From Rhodospirillaceae bacterium (lineage in GTDB: Bacteria; Pseudomonadota; Alphaproteobacteria; MPNO01; UBA2964): a stretch of DNA of 7,971 nucleotides. A program made the translations under genes and the position numbers. The notes beneath the pieces are model-generated. The model saw only the letters and a list, made by a program, of their open reading frames with translations, ran no database searches and was not told the origin of the DNA. Where the stretch lies: NCBI GenBank assembly GCA_018660305.1, contig JABJKO010000149.1:1-7971 (forward strand). Direction: 5' to 3'. Below are positions 5,892 to 7,971 of the stretch, piece by piece (within the stretch, counting starts at the first letter, position 1; every line of letters starts with the position of its first letter).

Positions 5892-6185
5892 TCAGGCGAC
5901 GTCGAATTCCCAGAGATCTTCTTCGGCGACGACGCGGCCGAGATGGGTGAGCTTGCACACCACCCAATCGGGCTTGAGCGGATTGGCAAACCATGGCTCG
6001 GCCCAGCCATGGCCGACGCAGCTTTTTATGGTCTGGCTGGCGATGCGCTGGCCGTCCTCGTCGAACAGCGGCAGCTTGCCGCCGGGCTGTGACAGCCCGG
6101 CCTGAAGCCAGCGGCGTTGCGACACTGTTGGTTTGGCATGCACCCCCTCATCGGGCTCACGCCGAGCGTTCATCCTTGACGGCAT
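5892..6185 (-). CDS. Small conserved protein of unknown function
   Basis: This 97-residue, soluble, basic protein has no membrane segment or signal peptide. After a polar N-terminus (1-20) comes a compact motif-rich core: SQRRWLQAGLSQPGGKLPLFD (22-42), GQRI (45-48), then GHGWAEPWFANPLKPDW (58-74) and VCKLTHLGRVV (76-86). The Trp/Pro/Gly-rich pattern with a closing LTxxGR resembles small winged-helix-like proteins, and I recall similar uncharacterised proteins in Alphaproteobacteria, but no function is known to me. The start is uncertain: ATG at 6185 has GGAGG (6188-6192) only 2 bases away, while an ATG at 6173 has it 14 bases away; a longer frame opens at 6293. The stop codon lies a few bases from the breakpoint of the truncated cupin gene on the opposite strand. 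It is divergent from cutA. Confidence 0.75.
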   Translation of the reverse strand: MPSRMNARREPDEGVHAKPTVSQRRWLQAGLSQPGGKLPLFDEDGQRIASQTIKSCVGHGWAEPWFANPLKPDWVVCKLTHLGRVVAEEDLWEFDVA

Positions 6186-6204
6186 GGCCTCCCCCCGAAG
6201 ACTG

Positions 6205-6226
6205 AGACCTCCTCCCCAGAAGGTCT
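6205..6226. repeat. Short inverted repeat in the divergent region before cutA
   Basis: AGACCT (6205-6210) and AGGTCT (6221-6226) form perfect 6-base arms around a 10-base spacer, in the 127-base region between the minus-strand unknown gene and cutA. It has the size of a regulator half-site pair, but arms this short can arise by chance. Confidence 0.3.
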
Positions 6227-6270
6227 GCCGGTTATGATATTGTTGCGACGTTACCTCACCCGTCTGGCGT

Positions 6271-6298
6271 AAGCAATTGGGCGGCGCAAGCAATTGGG
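6271..6298 (+). repeat. Direct repeat of 11 bases directly upstream of cutA
   Basis: AAGCAATTGGG occurs at 6271-6281 and again at 6288-6298, separated by CGGCGC, a period of 17 bases. The second copy runs into the cutA Shine-Dalgarno sequence GGGAGGA (6296-6302). Each copy contains the palindrome CAATTG. It may be a duplicated regulatory site or a replication-slippage product. Confidence 0.6.
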
Positions 6299-6312
6299 AG
6301 GACAGGCACGCG

Positions 6313-6633
6313 ATGCCACAGGAACAACGGCTGATTTACATGACGGCGGGCTCGGCCGATGAGGCCAGTGCCATCGGCGAGGCGCTGGTTGGCGAACATC
6401 TGGCGGCGTGCGTCAATCTGATCGAAGGCATGAGATCGATCTATCGCTGGCAAGGTCAGATCCAGCGTGACACAGAGACCGTGATCATTGCCAAGACCAC
6501 CGAAGACCGTGTCGCGGCGCTGACCGAACGGGTCAAGGCACTGCACAGCTACGATACGCCGTGCATCGTGGTTCTGCCCATAGAGGGCGGTAATGCGGAA
6601 TTTTTAAAGTGGATATCCGAACAGGTAAAATAA
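6313..6633 (+). CDS. cutA: CutA-family divalent cation tolerance protein
   Basis: This 106-residue protein matches the length and layout of CutA1, a very stable cytoplasmic trimer of ferredoxin-like subunits linked to divalent metal tolerance (its exact role is still debated). Visible family features are the first strand LIYMTAGSADEA (7-18), the EHLAACVNLI segment (28-37), SIYRWQGQI (42-50), ETVIIAKTT (55-63), and the diagnostic HSYDTPCIVVLPI (78-90), where family members have a conserved H-x-Y-x-x-P. The final strand and helix (EFLKWISEQVK) complete the fold. The ATG at 6313 is chosen because it fits the family N-terminus and GGGAGGA (6296-6302) lies 10 bases upstream; the frame extends to a TTG at 6277, but those residues do not look conserved. 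No metal-related gene is adjacent. Confidence 0.93.
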   Translation: MPQEQRLIYMTAGSADEASAIGEALVGEHLAACVNLIEGMRSIYRWQGQIQRDTETVIIAKTTEDRVAALTERVKALHSYDTPCIVVLPIEGGNAEFLKWISEQVK

Positions 6634-6744
6634 CGGTTTATCAGTTGGTTATTTGATTATTCTAATCTTTTACAGGAATATCGATTCGTTGCGTGATACG
6701 GCGCCCCATGACATCGTGTCTGCGAAAGTGAGTGCCCAACCCCT

Positions 6745-7971
6745 ATGACCAACGACGTCCCCGTCCGACCCGGCCGCGCGCTGATCTTTTCCAACCTGGC
6801 CCATTACTACAACCACGTCATCATGCTGCTGTTTCCCACCGTGGCGCTGGTGCTGGAAAACGAATGGGGTTGGTCTTTCGGGGATCTCCTGTCCCTGTCG
6901 TTCCTGGGATATCTGGCCTATGGGCTGGCGGCGCTGCCGGCGGGATGGATTGCCGACCGCTGGAGTACGCGCGGCATGATGGCGATCTATTTGCTGGGGA
7001 CCGGCACCGTCACTTTTCTGACGGGTTTCGCGCAAACGCCGTGGGCGCTGGGCGTGGGACTGACGTCCATGGGGCTGTTTGCCTCGATCTATCATCCGGT
7101 GGGCACCAGCTTCATCGTGCGCCATGCGGTCAACCGGGGCAAAGCGCTTGGGGCCAACGGCGTCTTCGGGACCCTTGGTGTCGCCACCGCCGCCGTGATC
7201 GCCAGCACGCTGACCGACGGCTGGGGCTGGCGCATGGCCTTTATGGTCCCCGGCGCGGTGTGTTTTGCCACCGGCCTTGTCTTCGTGCTGTTCACGGGAC
7301 CGGATGCCAGGAGCCCCGTATCACGTAAGCCGGGCGTTGCCACTGTCGCGCTGGACCGGCGCGATATCGTCCGCGCCTTCACCATCCTGGCCGTCACCAT
7401 GACCTGTGCCGGTTTTATCGCCCAGGGGTTTCTTGTCGCCCTGCCAAAGGTGTTCAGCGAAAAGGTATCGCTTTTCGCCTCGGAGGGTATTTCGGGAACC
7501 GGGACACTGGTGACGTTGGCTCTGCTTGTGGGGGCGAGCGGCCAGTTGCTGGGCGGTTATCTGGCGGAGCGATATTCCATCAAGTCGGTTTATCTCGGCA
7601 TGTACGTGCTCATGGTGCCGGTCGCGGTAATGATGGGCTATCTGGTGGATGCGCCGCTGGTGGCGTCCGCGGCCTTGCTGCAGCTGGTATTGGCGTCATC
7701 TCTTCCGGCGGAAAATTGTCTGGTGGCGCGGTTCTGCCCCGATGGCTGGCACGCCCGCGCCTATGGCGCCAAGTTTGTTCTGGCCCTCGGCGTGGCCTCT
7801 CTCGCCGTACCCCTGACCGGCATTCTGCGCGACCAGACCGGGAGCTTTTTTCTGTTCTTCATGGCCATCGCCGCCTTTGCCGCGACCATCGCAATTTTCG
7901 CAACTTTCCTGCCCCGCGCCGGTTCGGAAGCTGACGCCGCCGCACCGTCTCCCGTGGCGGGCGCGGCGGAG
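6745..7971 (+). CDS. Major facilitator superfamily transporter (3' end outside window)
   Basis: The frame opens at the first in-frame ATG (6745; an in-frame TGA lies at 6709) and is still open at the window edge after 409 codons, close to a full MFS length. The inner-membrane protein shows the N-terminal segment SNLAHYYNHVIMLLFPTVAL (16-35), motif A GWIADRWSTRG (67-77), and GLFASIYHPVGTSFI (110-124), a pattern I associate with the fosmidomycin-resistance-like and related MFS groups. GANGVFGTLGVATAAV (136-151) is a motif-C-like stretch, and a polar central linker runs from about 184 to 212. The second half contains SGQLLGGYLAERYS (265-278), the repeated motif-A loop. After the last hydrophobic segment (to about 389) the sequence is Ala/Pro-rich, so the stop codon is probably just beyond the window. 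No clear ribosome-binding site precedes the ATG. Substrate is unknown; it is unlike the MFS protein at 300-1520. Confidence 0.9.
   Translation, partial: MTNDVPVRPGRALIFSNLAHYYNHVIMLLFPTVALVLENEWGWSFGDLLSLSFLGYLAYGLAALPAGWIADRWSTRGMMAIYLLGTGTVTFLTGFAQTPWALGVGLTSMGLFASIYHPVGTSFIVRHAVNRGKALGANGVFGTLGVATAAVIASTLTDGWGWRMAFMVPGAVCFATGLVFVLFTGPDARSPVSRKPGVATVALDRRDIVRAFTILAVTMTCAGFIAQGFLVALPKVFSEKVSLFASEGISGTGTLVTLALLVGASGQLLGGYLAERYSIKSVYLGMYVLMVPVAVMMGYLVDAPLVASAALLQLVLASSLPAENCLVARFCPDGWHARAYGAKFVLALGVASLAVPLTGILRDQTGSFFLFFMAIAAFAATIAIFATFLPRAGSEADAAAPSPVAGAAE

Noticed and set aside
6732..7328. A 198-codon plus-strand open frame over the start of the second MFS gene
   Set aside because: It is a frame-shifted shadow. 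The frame starting at 6745 gives motif A and hydrophobic segments through to the window edge.

Overview
The window looks like a piece of an alphaproteobacterial chromosome. It is GC-rich and densely coded, it carries a short Flp-type pilin with the usual alphaproteobacterial leader, and it mixes many small-molecule enzymes (TauD/TfdA dioxygenases, an enolase-superfamily enzyme, glutathione S-transferases) with major facilitator transporters. The lineage is inferred from style and gene content. No rRNA, tRNA or marker gene is present to fix it.

Left part (2-3577, all + strand): the 3' end of a TauD/TfdA-type 2-oxoglutarate dioxygenase, an MFS transporter, a mandelate-racemase/muconate-lactonizing-type enolase-superfamily enzyme, and a second, complete TauD/TfdA-type dioxygenase. 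Gaps are 46, 24 and 95 bases. This reads as a catabolic unit for an imported organic acid: uptake by the MFS protein, oxidative attack by one or both dioxygenases, and dehydration or epimerisation by the enolase-superfamily enzyme. The substrate cannot be read from the sequence.

Middle part (3578-5735): a lone Flp pilin gene on the minus strand, preceded by an AT-rich upstream region with a plausible promoter and a perfect 16-base palindrome. Then come two divergently transcribed glutathione S-transferase genes, one minus (Cys-type, beta-like) and one plus (Ser-type), sharing a 219-base intergenic region.

Right part (5736-7971): a ribosome-binding site and about 33 codons of what looks like a cupin-type gene that breaks off just before the 3' end of an oppositely oriented small conserved gene of unknown function. 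This is followed by cutA (divalent cation tolerance family) and a second MFS transporter whose gene is still open at the window edge.

I found no CRISPR array, insertion sequence, integrase, tRNA, riboswitch or convincing intrinsic terminator. No previously undescribed system is firmly supported. The items most worth following up are the dioxygenase/enolase/transporter cluster, the truncated cupin remnant, the small conserved unknown protein, and the orphan Flp pilin.
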